50,120 nt of DNA from an uncultured Oscillospiraceae bacterium (lineage in GTDB: Bacteria; Bacillota; Clostridia; Oscillospirales; Oscillospiraceae), in NCBI GenBank assembly GCA_904395905.1, contig CAJFNZ010000052.1, forward strand, positions 1-50,120, written 5' to 3'. The position numbers and the translations under genes were made by a program. Below the pieces are notes generated by a model. It did no database searches. It was not told the origin of the DNA and saw nothing but the letters and a program-made list of their open reading frames with translations. This document shows, piece by piece, positions 1-9,220 of this stretch (positions are counted from its first letter, which is position 1; each line of letters opens with the position of its first letter).

Positions 1-48
1 CCGGCAGGCCGGACGGCCATGCCACGTCAGAAAGGGGAGAAGACCCGT

Positions 49-1932
49 ATGGCTGTTTCGGAGCGCCTGCCCGACCAGGAAGCGGACTTGCTCTATGCCC
101 TGGACATTGGGACCCGCAGCGTCGTGGGAATCCTGGGCCGGCGGGAAGGGGAGCGCATCCGCGTCATCGCCATCGAGCAGCAGCCCCACGCCCGACGCGC
201 CATGATGGACGGGCAGATTGAGGACATCGGCCAGGTTGCCGATACGGTCCGCCTGGTAACCGCCCGGCTGGAGGAGAAGGTCCGTTTCCGGCTGCTCCGG
301 GCATCGGTGGCGGCCGCCGGCCGCGCCCTGCGGACGGAAGCCGGCAGCAGCACGGTGGAGCTGTCGGCGCCGGAGGTCATCGGTTCCGAGCAGATCCGCC
401 AGCTGGAGCTGCGCGCCGTGTCCCAGGCCGAGGAGGCCCTGCAAACCGGCGGGGAGGGACAGCGGCTGTTTCTGGTTGGATACACCGTGACCCGGTATCT
501 GCTCGATCAGTACCCGATGACCAGTCTGGAAGGCCACACCGGCCGCCGCCTGGACGCTTCCGTTGTGGCCACGTTTCTGCCCAGCGGCGTGGTGGACAGC
601 CTCTATGCCGTCATGGAGCGCGCCGGCCTCACGGTGGCCAGTCTGACCCTGGAGCCCATAGCCGCGCTCAACGCCGCAATTCCGGCAGATCTGCGCCTTT
701 TGAACCTTGCGCTGGCCGACATCGGCGCCGGGACTTCGGATATTGCCCTCTGCCGGGACGGGAGCGTCGTGGGCTACACCATGGCCACCGTGGCCGGCGA
801 CGAAATCACAGAGGCCCTGATGCGGGAGTATCTGGTGGACTTCCCCACGGCGGAGCAGATGAAAGTCGCGCTTTTCCAGGAGACGGACCTGCGTGTCACG
901 GACATCATGGGAATCGAGCAGCAGCTGTCTGCCCGGGAGGTTCTGGAACGGATTGACGGGGCCGTCGGAAATTTGGTTGACGAGATTGCCAGACGGATTG
1001 TGGCGCTCAACGGCGGGGCGCCGTCGGCGCTGTTTCTGGCCGGCGGCGGAAGCCAGCTGAAGGGGCTCTGCGCGCGCCTGGCCAAGGCGTTGGATATGGA
1101 CCCGCGGCGGGTCGCCCTGGCCGGCCGGTATTTTCAGGCCAGTGTCTTCTCGGACCAGGAGGCCCTGGACAACCCGGCGCTCACAACGCCGTTGGGAATT
1201 CTGATTTCCTCCGGCCTGGGCCTGATACGCGACAGCTACCGGGTGGAATTGAACGGGAAGCCGGCGCAGCTGTTTCGCAGCGGCGCACTGACGGCCCTGG
1301 AGCTGCTGATGATGAACGGATACGCCTACGGGGATCTGATTGGCCGCAGCGGCCGGAGCCTGGCGCTCCAGGTAGACGGCCGGCGGCAGGTGTTTTTCGG
1401 CCAGCCGGCCACGCCGGCGCGCCTGGAAATCAACGGCGTCCAGGCCCAGCTGACCCGGATTCTCGTCAGCGGCGACGCCATCCGTTTCACACCGGCCCGG
1501 GCCGGCGCCGACCGGACCATGACGGCCGGCCAGCTGGCTGCGCACCTCCATGCGGCGGGGCTCCGCTGCGACGGGGAGCGGCTGCCGGACGACTGCCCTT
1601 TGGAACCGTCCATGGAGCTGACGACCATTCCGGCCGCTGTCCCTGCGGCCCCCGCGGCAGAGGAAGGGCCGGAGACGGCGCCCGCGGCGGCAGCCGGTTC
1701 GCTGATGGTAACCCTCAACGGCAGCGAACTGCATCTGCCGTCCCGGGCCGACGGCCGCCCGTATTATCTGATGGACCTGCTGGAGCGGTCCGGTATTGAT
1801 TTTCAAAAGGTGGAGCGGCCGGTGGTCCTGCGCGTCAACGGTGAGGACAGTGCGTTTCAGCGGCTTTTGCATCCCGGAGATACTGTGGAGATTCACTATG
1901 AAGAGACAAACAATGGGCCGGATGGCCCGTAG
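49..1932 (+). CDS. FtsA-fold (actin-like ATPase) cell-division-type protein
   Basis: The 627-residue protein has the actin/HSP70 ATPase signature of FtsA and PilM: a phosphate-1 loop near residues 18-25 (LDIGTRSV), a phosphate-2 loop near 222-233 (ADIGAGTSDIAL) and an adenosine motif near 327-340 (FLAGGGSQLKG). An FtsA-type insertion domain lies between the first two. The last ~75 residues (from about 551) look like a separate beta-grasp, MoaD/ThiS-like domain, reached by an Ala/Pro-rich linker. Canonical FtsA is about 420 residues and ends in a membrane-binding amphipathic helix, which is not evident here. This is therefore probably an FtsA-related paralogue rather than the division-ring anchor itself. 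I chose ATG 49 because AAAGGGGAG lies 9 nt upstream; ATG 19 has no ribosome site. The downstream lipoprotein gene overlaps its 3' end. Confidence 0.8.
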   Translation: MAVSERLPDQEADLLYALDIGTRSVVGILGRREGERIRVIAIEQQPHARRAMMDGQIEDIGQVADTVRLVTARLEEKVRFRLLRASVAAAGRALRTEAGSSTVELSAPEVIGSEQIRQLELRAVSQAEEALQTGGEGQRLFLVGYTVTRYLLDQYPMTSLEGHTGRRLDASVVATFLPSGVVDSLYAVMERAGLTVASLTLEPIAALNAAIPADLRLLNLALADIGAGTSDIALCRDGSVVGYTMATVAGDEITEALMREYLVDFPTAEQMKVALFQETDLRVTDIMGIEQQLSAREVLERIDGAVGNLVDEIARRIVALNGGAPSALFLAGGGSQLKGLCARLAKALDMDPRRVALAGRYFQASVFSDQEALDNPALTTPLGILISSGLGLIRDSYRVELNGKPAQLFRSGALTALELLMMNGYAYGDLIGRSGRSLALQVDGRRQVFFGQPATPARLEINGVQAQLTRILVSGDAIRFTPARAGADRTMTAGQLAAHLHAAGLRCDGERLPDDCPLEPSMELTTIPAAVPAAPAAEEGPETAPAAAAGSLMVTLNGSELHLPSRADGRPYYLMDLLERSGIDFQKVERPVVLRVNGEDSAFQRLLHPGDTVEIHYEETNNGPDGP

Positions 1933-2779
1933 AGGCGGCGCGGCGCTGCTGGCCGTCGGCCTGTTTCTGACGCTGGCCGCCTGCGGCGGGCAGAGCGAGC
2001 CGGTGGTGCTGCCCGGAGAATATCCTGTCCGCGTGGAGACGCTGCCCGCGCTTTCGCAGCTGGTTGCGCTGGAGGAGACGGCGGTTTTCACCGAGGAGAC
2101 GCCGGAGGAGAGCACAGCGGCAAGTGACGGCGAGAATCCGGCGCCCGACGAGAACGCCGACGCGGCGGCAAGCCAGGATGCAGCGGATACCACTGCGGCG
2201 TCCGATGGCGCCGCGACGGAGCCTCTCCCCACCACCTACCATTACACCGGCCTGACATCGGGGGCCCAGACGGCCCAGGAATACGTGCAGGCCCTGGTGG
2301 ACGACTACGGCTGCACCGTTGTGGACAGCGGCAACCGCACCGTGGAGACGCCCAGTTTTTCCGGCGAGAGCGGCCAGGTTTGGGTGGCCAAGGAGAGCGT
2401 CGGCAACGACGGGCTGCTGACCCTGGACGTCCAGTGGGAGGCCGACGGATGCAGCGTCACCCCGCAGTTTGCCGAGGGCGCCGAGATTCTGCCGCCGCCG
2501 GCAGAGCCGCTGCCGGCTTCCATCACCCTGGCCGATGCGATTGAGACCGTGAAAAACACCCCCATGGACCGGCTGGGCCTGCCCGGCTCCATGGAGCAGT
2601 ACAGCCTGTTCGCCGAGGAGGGGGTGGTACTGGTCAACGATGTGGCCTGCTATAAGATTGACGTCTATCTGGCTGAAACCCATCAGATTGCCGCGACGTA
2701 CATGGTGACTTCCGACGGCGCGCACCTGTACCGGCTGGATTCGGCGACCGGCATGGCGGTGGAGCTGCCGGCCTCCTGA
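1898..2779 (+). CDS. Putative lipoprotein of unknown function
   Basis: The 293-residue product starts with a basic stretch, a hydrophobic segment and a lipobox (TLAAC, Cys 29), so it should be exported and lipid-anchored. Residues ~50-110 form an Ala/Asp/Glu/Thr-rich, low-complexity linker typical of surface lipoproteins. The C-terminal ~180 residues appear folded and contain no motif I can name. The start at 1898 is preceded by GTGGAG with 7 nt spacing and overlaps the upstream FtsA-fold gene by 35 bp. The two are probably translationally coupled, and the product may work with the FtsA-like protein at the membrane (inference). A strong terminator follows directly. Confidence 0.75.
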   Translation: MKRQTMGRMARRGGAALLAVGLFLTLAACGGQSEPVVLPGEYPVRVETLPALSQLVALEETAVFTEETPEESTAASDGENPAPDENADAAASQDAADTTAASDGAATEPLPTTYHYTGLTSGAQTAQEYVQALVDDYGCTVVDSGNRTVETPSFSGESGQVWVAKESVGNDGLLTLDVQWEADGCSVTPQFAEGAEILPPPAEPLPASITLADAIETVKNTPMDRLGLPGSMEQYSLFAEEGVVLVNDVACYKIDVYLAETHQIAATYMVTSDGAHLYRLDSATGMAVELPAS

Positions 2780-2784
2780 CGGCA

Positions 2785-2816
2785 CCCCCCGGAGAAAAGG
2801 CCCTCCGGGGGTTTTT
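2785..2816 (+). terminator. Rho-independent terminator after the lipoprotein gene
   Basis: A CCCCCGGAG/CTCCGGGGG stem with an 8-nt loop is followed by TTTTT, 5 nt after the stop codon. Confidence 0.9.
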
Positions 2817-2856
2817 CTGGCTTTTTGTCGATTTGACTTATTTTCACGGAAGTTTG

Positions 2857-2864
2857 GTCGATAT
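2857..2864 (+). promoter_or_regulatory. Possible sigma-D (sigma-28) -10 element for the chemoreceptor
   Basis: GTCGATAT matches 7 of 8 positions of the Bacillus sigma-D -10 box GCCGATAT and lies 41 nt before the chemoreceptor start. The expected TAAA -35 is poor (TTAT at 2838-2841). Chemoreceptor genes are commonly sigma-D dependent, which is the main reason to list it. Confidence 0.35.
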
Positions 2865-2904
2865 AAATAGATGTGAGGTTTTAGCAAAGAGGAGGTTCAT
2901 CCCC

Positions 2905-4887
2905 ATGAAAAGCATCAAACAGCGGATCCTTGTCATCCTTCTTTGTACGGCTGCCGCCGCAGCGGTACTCTGCGGCGGCATTGGGATTCTGGAGTTGTTT
3001 TCCAGCACCCACGCCATGCTGGAGAATGATTTGCAGGCCACGGCGTCCGTTGCGGCGGGCCGGGTTGCCTATGAGCTGGAGTCCTACCGCAATGCGGCAG
3101 CCGCGCTGGGCATGGTTTCGGAGCTGAGCGACACCAATATCTCCAACACGGAAAAAGAGCGCATTGTTCAGCAGTGGGCGGATTACTACGGCATGGAGCG
3201 GGGAAATCTGCTGGCCCGCAACGGAGACAGCCTGTTTGACGGCAACAGCTACGCCGACCGCGAATACTTCCAGGAGGCGCTCCAGGGCAACACCTGGTTC
3301 TCTACGCCGACGGTCAGCCGCATCACCGGCGAGCTGTCCATTATGGTGGCCGCTCCTCTCTGGGAGAACGGGGAGCCGGGCGGCTCCGTGGTCGGCGTCG
3401 TGTACTTTGTCCCCCATGAGACGTTCCTCAACGACATCATGTCGTCGATTCACGTCAGCGAAAACGGCGGCGCCTATATGATTGACAGCCAGGGCATCAC
3501 CATCGCCGACACCACCATGGACACGGTCGGCATCCAGAACATCGAGGAGGAAGCCGCCCGGGATTCCTCCCTGAACGCTCTGGCGGCCCTGCACAGCAAT
3601 ATGCGCAGCGGCCTGAGCGGCTGCGGCACGTACCAGATGAACGGGGAGCAGCGTGTCCTGGCCTACGCGCCGGTGGAGGGGACCGACGGATGGAGCATCG
3701 GCATCACCGCCCCGACCAGCGACTTCATGGGCACGGCCTATGAGGCGATGATTCTCATCATCATCACGATGGTCGTCATTCTCCTTGTGGGCGTTTTCGT
3801 GGCGATTCGCACCTCCAGGACCATCGGCGAGCCCATCTGCGCGTGTGTGCAGCGGCTGCAGAAGCTGTCGGAGGGCGACCTCAGCTCTCCGGTCCCGGCC
3901 TACCGGCGGCAGGATGAGATTGGCTCTCTGGCGGACACCACCGGCGTCATTGTCCGCTCCCTTCAGGAGGTCATCGGGGATATGGGGTACCTCCTCAGCG
4001 AGATGGCGGAGGGCAGGTTCGACGTCAAGTCCCGGAATTACGACTATTACCGGGGGGATCTCACCACGGTGCTGGAATCCCTGCGGAACATCAACCGCCG
4101 GCTGAGCAACACGCTGGAGCAAATCAACGTGGCCGCCGACCAGGTGTCCTCCGGCTCCGAGCAGGTGTCCTCCGGCGCCCAGGCCCTGGCGCAGGGCGCC
4201 ACCGAGCAGGCCAGCGCCGTGGAGGAGCTGTCGGCCACCGTGTCGGAGATTAACGACGGCGCGAAGGAAAACGCCAAGACCGCCAAGCTGGCCAAGGCCA
4301 AATCCGACGAGTCCGGCAGCCATGTCCAGGACAGCTATGAAAAGATGAGCCAGCTCCGGGAGGCCATGGGCAGCATCCTCAAGGACAACCAGGAGATTAG
4401 CCAGATTATCGAGACCATTGAAAATATCGCGTTCCAGACCAACATTCTGGCGTTGAACGCCGCCGTGGAGGCCGCTCGGGCCGGTTCCGCCGGCAAGGGC
4501 TTTGCCGTGGTGGCCGATGAGGTGCGGAATCTGGCTTCCAAGTCCGACCAGGCCGCCAAGCAGACCAAGGACCTGATTGAGCGGTCGGCCGCCAATGTGG
4601 AGCGGGGCAATGCCCTCAGCGAGGAGGTCAGCGCCGCCCTGGAGGAGACTGCCCAGCTGACCCACGAAACCGGGACGTTCATCAACCAGGTGGCCGAAAA
4701 TATGGCTGCGGAGGCCGACTCCATCGAACAGATTACGGAGGGCATCGACCAGATTTCCAGTGTCGTCCAGACCAATTCCGCCACGGCCGAAGAGAGCGCC
4801 GCGGCCAGCGAGGAATTGTCCAGCCAGTCCCAGCTGCTGAAAAACCTGACTGCGGAATTCACGTTCCATCGAGAGGCTGTGGGCTGA
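2905..4887 (+). CDS. Methyl-accepting chemotaxis protein with Cache sensor
   Basis: The 660-residue transmembrane chemoreceptor has a first membrane segment at residues ~8-30, an extracellular Cache-type ligand domain (~35-275, with the typical DREYF motif) and a second membrane segment near 278-300. A HAMP linker (~300-352) and a long coiled-coil signalling domain (~395-650) follow. The signalling hairpin tip is intact ([17 protein letters not shown]), so it should bind CheA/CheW. There is no C-terminal CheR/CheB-tethering pentapeptide. The ligand cannot be read from sequence. The start at ATG 2905 is set by AGAGGAGG about 7 nt upstream. The gene is monocistronic, flanked by terminators on both sides. 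Confidence 0.95.
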   Translation: MKSIKQRILVILLCTAAAAAVLCGGIGILELFSSTHAMLENDLQATASVAAGRVAYELESYRNAAAALGMVSELSDTNISNTEKERIVQQWADYYGMERGNLLARNGDSLFDGNSYADREYFQEALQGNTWFSTPTVSRITGELSIMVAAPLWENGEPGGSVVGVVYFVPHETFLNDIMSSIHVSENGGAYMIDSQGITIADTTMDTVGIQNIEEEAARDSSLNALAALHSNMRSGLSGCGTYQMNGEQRVLAYAPVEGTDGWSIGITAPTSDFMGTAYEAMILIIITMVVILLVGVFVAIRTSRTIGEPICACVQRLQKLSEGDLSSPVPAYRRQDEIGSLADTTGVIVRSLQEVIGDMGYLLSEMAEGRFDVKSRNYDYYRGDLTTVLESLRNINRRLSNTLEQINVAADQVSSGSEQVSSGAQALAQGATEQASAVEELSATVSEINDGAKENAKTAKLAKAKSDESGSHVQDSYEKMSQLREAMGSILKDNQEISQIIETIENIAFQTNILALNAAVEAARAGSAGKGFAVVADEVRNLASKSDQAAKQTKDLIERSAANVERGNALSEEVSAALEETAQLTHETGTFINQVAENMAAEADSIEQITEGIDQISSVVQTNSATAEESAAASEELSSQSQLLKNLTAEFTFHREAVG

Positions 4888-4900
4888 GGAAAACAGCGCC

Positions 4901-4930
4901 GAGGCCGCCGCAAATTGCGGCGGCCTCTTT
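4901..4930 (+). terminator. Terminator after the chemoreceptor gene
   Basis: A GAGGCCGCCGC/GCGGCGGCCTC stem with a short AT loop is followed by TTT. Confidence 0.85.
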
Positions 4931-4947
4931 CTGCGCAATGCGGATGA

Positions 4948-4976
4948 TTGCTTTTCCAGTATCCGTGTGGTATGAT
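4948..4976 (+). promoter_or_regulatory. Sigma-A promoter for yqzL-recO-mutS2
   Basis: TTGCTT (4948-4953), a 17-nt spacer and TATGAT (4971-4976) lie just after the upstream terminator and before yqzL. Confidence 0.75.
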
Positions 4977-5089
4977 AAAAATGTTCCATGAATGGGAATC
5001 GTGCGCTGCGGGCGGCGTGTTTGCCCTTGAAAGATCTCCGCATAGGCCGGCTCCTTCTGCAAACCCTAAAGGCTGAGGAGGGATGTTCC

Positions 5090-5179
5090 ATGGAGCCGCA
5101 GCTGCTGCGGGAACTGTTTTTCGAGACCGGCGCGCCGGAGCTGTATCTGCTCAGCCGGCAAGCCGGCCGGGAGGGGTAA
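5090..5179 (+). CDS. yqzL: YqzL-family small protein
   Basis: This 29-residue ORF contains LFFETGAPELYLL, which resembles the core of the short YqzL family (F-x-x-TG-x-x-x-x-YLL). That family sits immediately upstream of recO in Bacillus and many Clostridia, and the same position is kept here (recO starts 29 bp later). A clear GAGGAGGG site precedes ATG 5090 by about 7 nt. It is shorter than the usual ~45 residues and its function is unknown. Identification rests mainly on position and the short motif. Confidence 0.7.
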   Translation: MEPQLLRELFFETGAPELYLLSRQAGREG

Positions 5180-5208
5180 CCCTCCGGACATAGATAGGGG
5201 AGAGGCCA

Positions 5209-5952
5209 GTGTTCTTTCAGACGGACGGCGTCGTCCTGCGGGAGACGGACTACAACGACACGGACCGGATGCTGACGGTGCTGAGCCGGGACCGGGGCCG
5301 GCTGTCGGTCAAGGCCCGGGGCGTCCGCAGCGGCCGCAGTCCCCTCAAGGCCGCCTGCCAGCTGCTGGCCTACTCGGAATTTACCATCCTGGAGCGCCGG
5401 GGCTATCTGACCGTCACCGAGGCCGCGCCCCGGGAGATGTTTGTGGAGCTGCGCTCCGATTTGGAAGGGCTGGCCCTGGCCTCCTACTTTGCCCAGGTGG
5501 CCGAGGTGATTTCCCAGGAGGACAGCCCCAATCCCGAACTGCTGTCCCTGCTGCTCAACTCCATGTACGCCCTGGGCAAGCTGGGCCGGCCCCAACCGCT
5601 GGTCAAGGCGGTCTTTGAACTGCGGGCCGCCTGCCTGGCCGGCTACGCGCCGGACCTCTCCGGCTGCGCCGTCTGCGGGAACCCGTGGCCGGACCGGTTC
5701 AACGTCTCCCATGGCCTGCTCCAGTGCGAGGGCTGCCACGCCCCGGACCTGGACGGCATCCGGATGCCCCTGGAGCCGGGGGCCCTGGAGGCCTGCCGCC
5801 ACGTGGCCGCCTGCGGCCCCAAGGAGCTGTTTTCCTTCCAGCTGCGCGACGAGACGGCCCGGCAGCTGTCGGGGGTCACCGAGACGTACCTGACAACCCA
5901 GCTGGAGCGGGGCTTCTTCACCCTGGACTTCTACAAATCCCTGCGTTTATAA
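5209..5952 (+). CDS. recO: DNA repair protein RecO
   Basis: The 247-residue protein acts in RecF-pathway recombination, helping RecR load RecA onto SSB-coated single-stranded DNA. The N-terminal ~80 residues form the OB-fold (TDGVVLRETDYNDTDRMLTV is the family start), followed by a helical domain. A four-cysteine zinc site is present at C153, C156, C173 and C176. Length is normal for the family. It starts with GTG at 5209 behind AGGGGAGAGG. The neighbours, yqzL before and mutS2 10 bp after, suggest one transcript from the promoter at 4948. Confidence 0.95.
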   Translation: MFFQTDGVVLRETDYNDTDRMLTVLSRDRGRLSVKARGVRSGRSPLKAACQLLAYSEFTILERRGYLTVTEAAPREMFVELRSDLEGLALASYFAQVAEVISQEDSPNPELLSLLLNSMYALGKLGRPQPLVKAVFELRAACLAGYAPDLSGCAVCGNPWPDRFNVSHGLLQCEGCHAPDLDGIRMPLEPGALEACRHVAACGPKELFSFQLRDETARQLSGVTETYLTTQLERGFFTLDFYKSLRL

Positions 5953-5962
5953 GGTGTATGAT

Positions 5963-8335
5963 ATGAACCAACTGTACGAAAAATCCCTCCACAAGCTGGA
6001 GTTGGACGCGGTCCTGGAGCTGCTGGCCGCCCAGGCGGTCAGCGACGCGGCGAAGGAGGCCTGCCGGGCCCTGCGGCCGGCCGAGGACCTGGATGAGGTC
6101 CGCCGCCTCCAGGCGCAGACCACCGCCGCCTGCCAGCTGATTTCCCGGAAGGGGTCGCCGAGCCTGGGCGGCATCCGGGACGTGGGCGCCAGCCTGGACC
6201 GGGCGGCGCGGGGCGGCTCCCTGAGCCCCAAGGAGCTGCTGCAGATTGCCGCCAGCCTCCGAGTGGCCCGGGGCGTCAAGACCTACGCCGAGACGGACGC
6301 CGTGGACTCCTGCCTGGACCCCTATTTCTGGGAGCTGACGGCCAACAAATACCTGGAGGAGCGGATTGCCACCTCGATTCTCTCCGAGGAGGAGATTGCC
6401 GACGCCGCCAGCAGCCAGCTGGCCGACATCCGCCGGCACATCCGGCTCCAGAGCAGCAAAATCCGGGAGTCCCTCCAGCGGGTGATTTCCTCGCCGGCCT
6501 ACGTCAAAGCCCTCCGGGAGCCGATTGTCACCATCCGCTCGGGCCGATTCGTGGTGCCGGTCAAAAGCGAGTGCAAAAATGACGTGCCCGGCCTGGTCCA
6601 CGATGTGTCGGCCTCCGGCGGGACGTTTTTTATCGAGCCCATCCAGGCGGTCAACGCCAACAACGAGCTGCGGGAGCTGCAACTGAAGGAGCAGCAGGAG
6701 ATTGAGCGGATCCTGGCGGAGCTCTCCCAGGAGGCGGCCGCCTACCGGGAGCCCATCCAGCAGAACTACCGGATGCTGGTGACGCTGGATACCATCTTCG
6801 CCCGGGCCAAGCTGTCCTTCGCCATGAAGGCTGTGGAGCCGGTGGTGGGCACCGACGGGCAGCTGGAGCTGAAAAACGCCCGGCATCCGCTGATTGACAA
6901 GAAGACCGTGGTCCCCGTGACGGTGCGCCTGGGCAGCGACTTTGACACCCTGGTCATCACCGGCCCCAACACCGGCGGCAAGACCGTCACGCTGAAGACC
7001 CTGGGCCTGCTGACCCTGATGGCGGAGTGCGGCCTCCACATCCCCGCCGACGACGGCAGCCGCATCTCCACCTTTGACACCGTCCTGGCGGACATCGGCG
7101 ACGAGCAGTCCATCGAGCAGTCCCTGTCCACCTTTTCGGCCCATATGCGCACCATCGTGGAGATTGTGGCCCAGTGCGACAGCCGGAGCCTGGTGCTGTT
7201 TGACGAGCTGGGAGCCGGCACCGACCCGGCCGAGGGCGCGGCTCTGGCCATGGCTCTGATTGACTTCTGCCGGAAGACCGGCGCCCGGGTGGCTGCCACC
7301 ACCCACTACGCCGAGCTGAAGCTCTACGCCATGCGGACCGAGGGGGTCACCAACGCCTCCTGCGAGTTTGACGTTCAGACCCTCCAGCCCACCTACCGGC
7401 TGCTCATCGGCGTGCCGGGCAAGTCCAACGCCTTCGCCATCTCCCGCCGGCTGGGGCTGCCCGACGACATCCTCAAGCGGGCCCGGGACCTGGTCAGCGA
7501 AAACGACCTGAACTTTGAGGAGGTCCTCAACCAGCTGGAGCAGCAGCGGCAGCAGATGGAGCAGGCCCGGGTGGAGGCCCAACGGCTCCGCCGGGAGATG
7601 GAGGAGACCAAAGCCCAGTCGGACGCCTACTACGCGGAAATCCAGAAGGAGCGGGAAAAGGCCCTGGAGAAGGCCAGAGCCGAGGCCCGGACCGTTCTGG
7701 AGGACGCCCGGCGGACGGCCAACGCCACCTACGACGAGCTCAAGCAGCTGCGCAAGCAGATGCGCGACGCCGCCGACGCCCAGGGCATCAACGAGCGCCA
7801 GGCCCAGCTGCGCCGGAACCTCAACGAGGCCGAGGCACGGCTGGCTCCGCAGCGGGAGGCGGTCCAGCGGCCCAAGCCCAGCCGGGAGATCCAGGTGGGC
7901 GACACGGTGGAGCTGCTGAAACTGGGCTCCAAGGCCACGGTGCTGGCCATCAACAAGGACGGGACGTATCAGCTCCAGGCGGGCATCATGAAAATCAACG
8001 CCAAGGCCGACGAGGTCTATCTGCTGGAGAACGAGCAGCGGCAGTCGGTGCAGAAGTTCATCGAGAAGACCCGCCGGCAGCTGCGGAATACCGCGGCCCC
8101 CAGCGAATTGGATCTGCGGGGCATGGACTCGGTGGAGGCCATCACGGTGCTGGACCAGTTCCTGGATAACGCCATCATGGCCAAGCTGCCCTCGGTCCGC
8201 ATCATCCACGGCAAGGGGACCGGCGTCCTGCGGAAGGCCGTGCAGGCGCGGCTCCGCCAGAACCGGCAAATCAAGGGGTTCCGCCTGGGCGCCTACGGCG
8301 AGGGCGAGGACGGCGTGACGATTGTAGAAATCTGA
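5963..8335 (+). CDS. mutS2: Endonuclease MutS2 (MutS-like ATPase with Smr domain)
   Basis: The 790-residue protein has the MutS core and clamp, an ATPase with Walker A near residue 332 (TGPNTGGKT) and Walker B near 409 (LFDELGAGTD), a long coiled coil (~510-640) and a C-terminal Smr domain (~715-790) with LDLRGMD and HGKGTG. MutS2 proteins suppress recombination, and in Bacillus act on collided ribosomes; they lack the mismatch-recognition domain of MutS, as here. AAGGTG precedes ATG 5963 by 6 nt, so this start is preferred over the GTG at 5954. It follows recO by 10 bp. A tandem repeat begins one base after its stop codon. Confidence 0.95.
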   Translation: MNQLYEKSLHKLELDAVLELLAAQAVSDAAKEACRALRPAEDLDEVRRLQAQTTAACQLISRKGSPSLGGIRDVGASLDRAARGGSLSPKELLQIAASLRVARGVKTYAETDAVDSCLDPYFWELTANKYLEERIATSILSEEEIADAASSQLADIRRHIRLQSSKIRESLQRVISSPAYVKALREPIVTIRSGRFVVPVKSECKNDVPGLVHDVSASGGTFFIEPIQAVNANNELRELQLKEQQEIERILAELSQEAAAYREPIQQNYRMLVTLDTIFARAKLSFAMKAVEPVVGTDGQLELKNARHPLIDKKTVVPVTVRLGSDFDTLVITGPNTGGKTVTLKTLGLLTLMAECGLHIPADDGSRISTFDTVLADIGDEQSIEQSLSTFSAHMRTIVEIVAQCDSRSLVLFDELGAGTDPAEGAALAMALIDFCRKTGARVAATTHYAELKLYAMRTEGVTNASCEFDVQTLQPTYRLLIGVPGKSNAFAISRRLGLPDDILKRARDLVSENDLNFEEVLNQLEQQRQQMEQARVEAQRLRREMEETKAQSDAYYAEIQKEREKALEKARAEARTVLEDARRTANATYDELKQLRKQMRDAADAQGINERQAQLRRNLNEAEARLAPQREAVQRPKPSREIQVGDTVELLKLGSKATVLAINKDGTYQLQAGIMKINAKADEVYLLENEQRQSVQKFIEKTRRQLRNTAAPSELDLRGMDSVEAITVLDQFLDNAIMAKLPSVRIIHGKGTGVLRKAVQARLRQNRQIKGFRLGAYGEGEDGVTIVEI

Positions 8336-8336
8336 G

Positions 8337-8782
8337 GGTTTTTCAGAGTACCCAGCGCCGCGCTCGCGCGGCGGTAGGGGATAGATAGTCAAGCGCCGGC
8401 AGTCGTGTATTGTTGTCCAAAATGGGTAGGTTTTTCAGAGTACCCAGCGCCGCGTTCGCGCGGCGGTACAGGATAGATAGTCAAGCGCCGGCAGTCGTGT
8501 ATTGTTGTCCAAAACAGGTGGGTTTTTCAGAGTACCCGGTGCCGCGTTCGCGCGGCGGTAGGGGATAGATAGTCAAGCACCGGCAGTCGTGTATTGTTGT
8601 CCAAAATAGGCAGGTTTTTCTGAGTGCCCGGTGCCGCGTTCGCGCGGCGGTAGGGGATAGATAGTCAAGCCACCGCAGTCGTGTATTGTTGTCCAAAATA
8701 GGCAGGTTTTTCAGAGTGCCCGGTGCCGCGTTCGCGCGGCGGTACAGGGTAGATAGTCAAGCTACCGCAGTTGTGTATTGTT
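8337..8782. repeat. Five tandem copies of a 92-bp hairpin-bearing repeat
   Basis: Units start at 8337, 8429, 8521, 8613 and 8705, at an exact 92-bp period; the last is truncated at about 78 bp. Each has a GCCGCG-TTCG-CGCGGC stem-loop (CTCG in copy 1), a conserved block (GATAGATAGTCAAGC) and a conserved tail (GTGTATTGTTGTCCAAAA). A second, outer stem pairs the CCGGT-type segment before the hairpin with an ACCGG-type segment ~30 nt after it. The period is not a multiple of three and no frame is kept across copies, so it is not coding. Apart from this array and the HPr promoter, nothing else is seen in the 540 bp between mutS2 and the HPr gene. Confidence 0.95.
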
Positions 8783-8793
8783 AATAAAAATCA

Positions 8794-8822
8794 TTGACTT
8801 TTTTTCATGTTTTCGTTATGAT
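8794..8822 (+). promoter_or_regulatory. Strong sigma-A promoter for the HPr-like gene
   Basis: TTGACT (8794-8799), exactly 17 nt, then TATGAT (8817-8822). The start codon is 54 nt downstream of the -10 box. Confidence 0.9.
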
Positions 8823-8875
8823 AAGAGTAGCTGATATGCGATACCCACGCCAATCTTTGAGGGAGTGACACCAAA

Positions 8876-9136
8876 ATGTACATGCAGCAGTCTATCGTAA
8901 AATGTGAGTCGGGCCTGCACAACAAACAGGCGACCTATTTTATCCAGAAGGCCAACGAATTCAAGTCCAGCATTTGGGTTGAGGTGGAGGAGCGCAGAAT
9001 CAACGCGAAGAGCCTGCTGGGTGTTCTGTCCATGGGCATCACCAAGGGCACCCGGGTCAACATCATTGCCGAGGGCCCCGATGAGCAGGATGCGGTCAAC
9101 GCCCTGTCGGAGATGCTCGTCAAGGAGATTTTCTAA
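8876..9136 (+). CDS. HPr-family phosphocarrier protein
   Basis: The 86-residue HPr-fold protein keeps His 15 (site phosphorylated by PTS enzyme I) and Ser 46 (HPr-kinase site, in AKSLLG) at exactly the canonical positions. The active-site loop reads GLHNKQAT rather than GLHARPAT: the usual Arg 17 is Lys and the Pro is Gln. It may therefore be the general phosphocarrier or a regulatory paralogue; the sequence does not decide. Ribosome site GAGGGAG precedes ATG 8876. It stands alone between its own promoter and terminator, with no ptsI next to it. Confidence 0.9.
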   Translation: MYMQQSIVKCESGLHNKQATYFIQKANEFKSSIWVEVEERRINAKSLLGVLSMGITKGTRVNIIAEGPDEQDAVNALSEMLVKEIF

Positions 9137-9151
9137 GTCCCGCCGAGTGAC

Positions 9152-9199
9152 GGCTGCCCCTGCGCCTGCGTGCTTGCCGCGGCGCGGGGCAGCCTTTTT
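9152..9199 (+). terminator. Terminator after the HPr-like gene
   Basis: GGCTGCCCC/GGGGCAGCC is extended inward by GCGCC/GGCGC and followed by TTTTT. It ends 21 bp before uvrC. Confidence 0.9.
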
Positions 9200-9220
9200 C
9201 TACCCCTTCCGGAGGCCGCC

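Noticed and set aside
2833-2867. Sigma-A promoter TTGACT...TATAAA before the chemoreceptor
   Set aside because: The spacing is 23 nt, too long for sigma-A. A sigma-D-like element fits better.
8481-8696. Open frame on the minus strand through the 92-bp repeats with recurring peptide phrases
   Set aside because: The 92-bp period shifts frame at each copy, the phrases appear in different frames, and no ribosome site is present. It is a by-product of the repeat.
8337-8782. CRISPR array
   Set aside because: The units are contiguous 92-bp tandem copies with no variable spacers, and no cas genes are nearby.
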